Below, piece by piece: positions 23,390-23,497 of a DNA stretch of 23,497 nucleotides (positions within the stretch are counted from its first letter, which is position 1; every line of letters begins with the position of its first letter). Made by a program: the position numbers and the translations under genes. The notes beneath the pieces were generated by a model. The model searched no databases. It saw only the letters and a program-made list of their open reading frames with translations, and was not told the DNA's origin. The stretch comes from Clostridiales bacterium (GTDB taxonomy: Bacteria > Bacillota > Clostridia > Lachnospirales > CAG-274): assembly GCA_021203425.1 (NCBI GenBank), contig JAJQBF010000243.1, positions 1-23,497 on the forward strand. Reading direction: 5' to 3'.

Positions 23390-23422
23390 ATATGTGAATA
23401 AATTTTAAATTTTTTCACATAT
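23390..23422. promoter_or_regulatory. Inverted repeat next to the -35 box, candidate activator or repressor site
   Basis: Perfect 9-base arms ATATGTGAA (23390-23398) and TTCACATAT (23414-23422) flank a 15-base A/T-rich spacer that is itself nearly symmetric. The repeat lies 7 bases upstream of the -35 box of the minus-strand promoter, where an activator usually binds. The half-sites recall CRP/FNR and Rex half-sites, but the spacing is far too wide for any of them. A hairpin role is less likely, as it would lie outside the transcript. Confidence 0.6.
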
Positions 23423-23497
23423 AGATATAAGTCTGCCTTCATAATTACCGAAGTATAACGTATCACCTATCATTTTAGTAGGTTTTTATGGTATTAT

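Noticed and set aside
23390..23422. CRP, FNR or Rex operator
   Set aside because: The half-sites look similar, but the arms are 15 bases apart, whereas those regulators need spacers of about 4-6 bases.
23465..23487. Possible small terminator hairpin (ACCTA/TAGGT followed by five T) at the right edge
   Set aside because: The stem is only five pairs with a large loop, and no gene in the window ends before it on that strand.

Overview
The window reads as a chromosomal segment of a strictly anaerobic, low-GC Gram-positive bacterium, most likely Clostridia (Bacillota). The signs are A/T-rich coding sequence, strong AGGAGG-type ribosome binding sites, a glycyl radical enzyme with its activase, lipoprotein-type binding proteins, and a siroheme pathway starting from glutamyl-tRNA. 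No species can be named from the sequence alone. There is no rRNA, tRNA, CRISPR array or insertion sequence that I can support, and no gap longer than 300 bases without a gene.

Layout: two long convergent gene runs meet at a bidirectional terminator near 10.58 kb. The left run (+ strand, 62-10547) is a taurine/isethionate import and desulfonation operon. It holds ABC importer 1 (binding protein, permease, ATPase), the isethionate sulfite-lyase IslA, its activase IslB, the sulfoacetaldehyde reductase SarD, a class III (taurine) aminotransferase fused in frame to the back half of a second permease, and the TauA-like binding protein and ATPase of importer 2. The expected chemistry is taurine -> sulfoacetaldehyde -> isethionate -> acetaldehyde + sulfite.

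The right run (- strand, read from 23.4 kb down to 10.6 kb) starts at a good sigma-A promoter. It holds an unknown protein, a thioredoxin, a JAMM metalloprotease, a siroheme sulfite reductase with ferredoxin domain, a TusA-like protein, a ThiS-like sulfur carrier ending in GGGSL, a ThiF/MoeB-like adenylyltransferase and a MetY-like sulfhydrylase. After these come an AraC-type regulator with an atypical receiver domain, cysteine synthase, and then HemA, a Met8-HemC fusion, a CobA-HemD fusion, HemB and HemL, which make siroheme. The whole window can therefore be read as one route from taurine sulfur to protein thiocarboxylate to homocysteine/cysteine, including the cofactor supply for the sulfite reductase. 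The downstream half resembles the protein-thiocarboxylate methionine route described in Wolinella (HcyS/HcyF/HcyD/MetY); joining it to a glycyl-radical desulfonation operon is the most interesting feature here.

A strong caution concerns sequence integrity. Five single-base frameshifts lie in homopolymer runs (islB twice, sarD, the AraC regulator, the sulfite reductase). Three in-frame TAG codons interrupt otherwise continuous homology (hemL, hemD, the regulator). One in-frame gene fusion has lost parts of two genes, and several near-invariant residues are substituted. This means either a low-quality assembly or coordinated decay of the pathway; only reads can decide.
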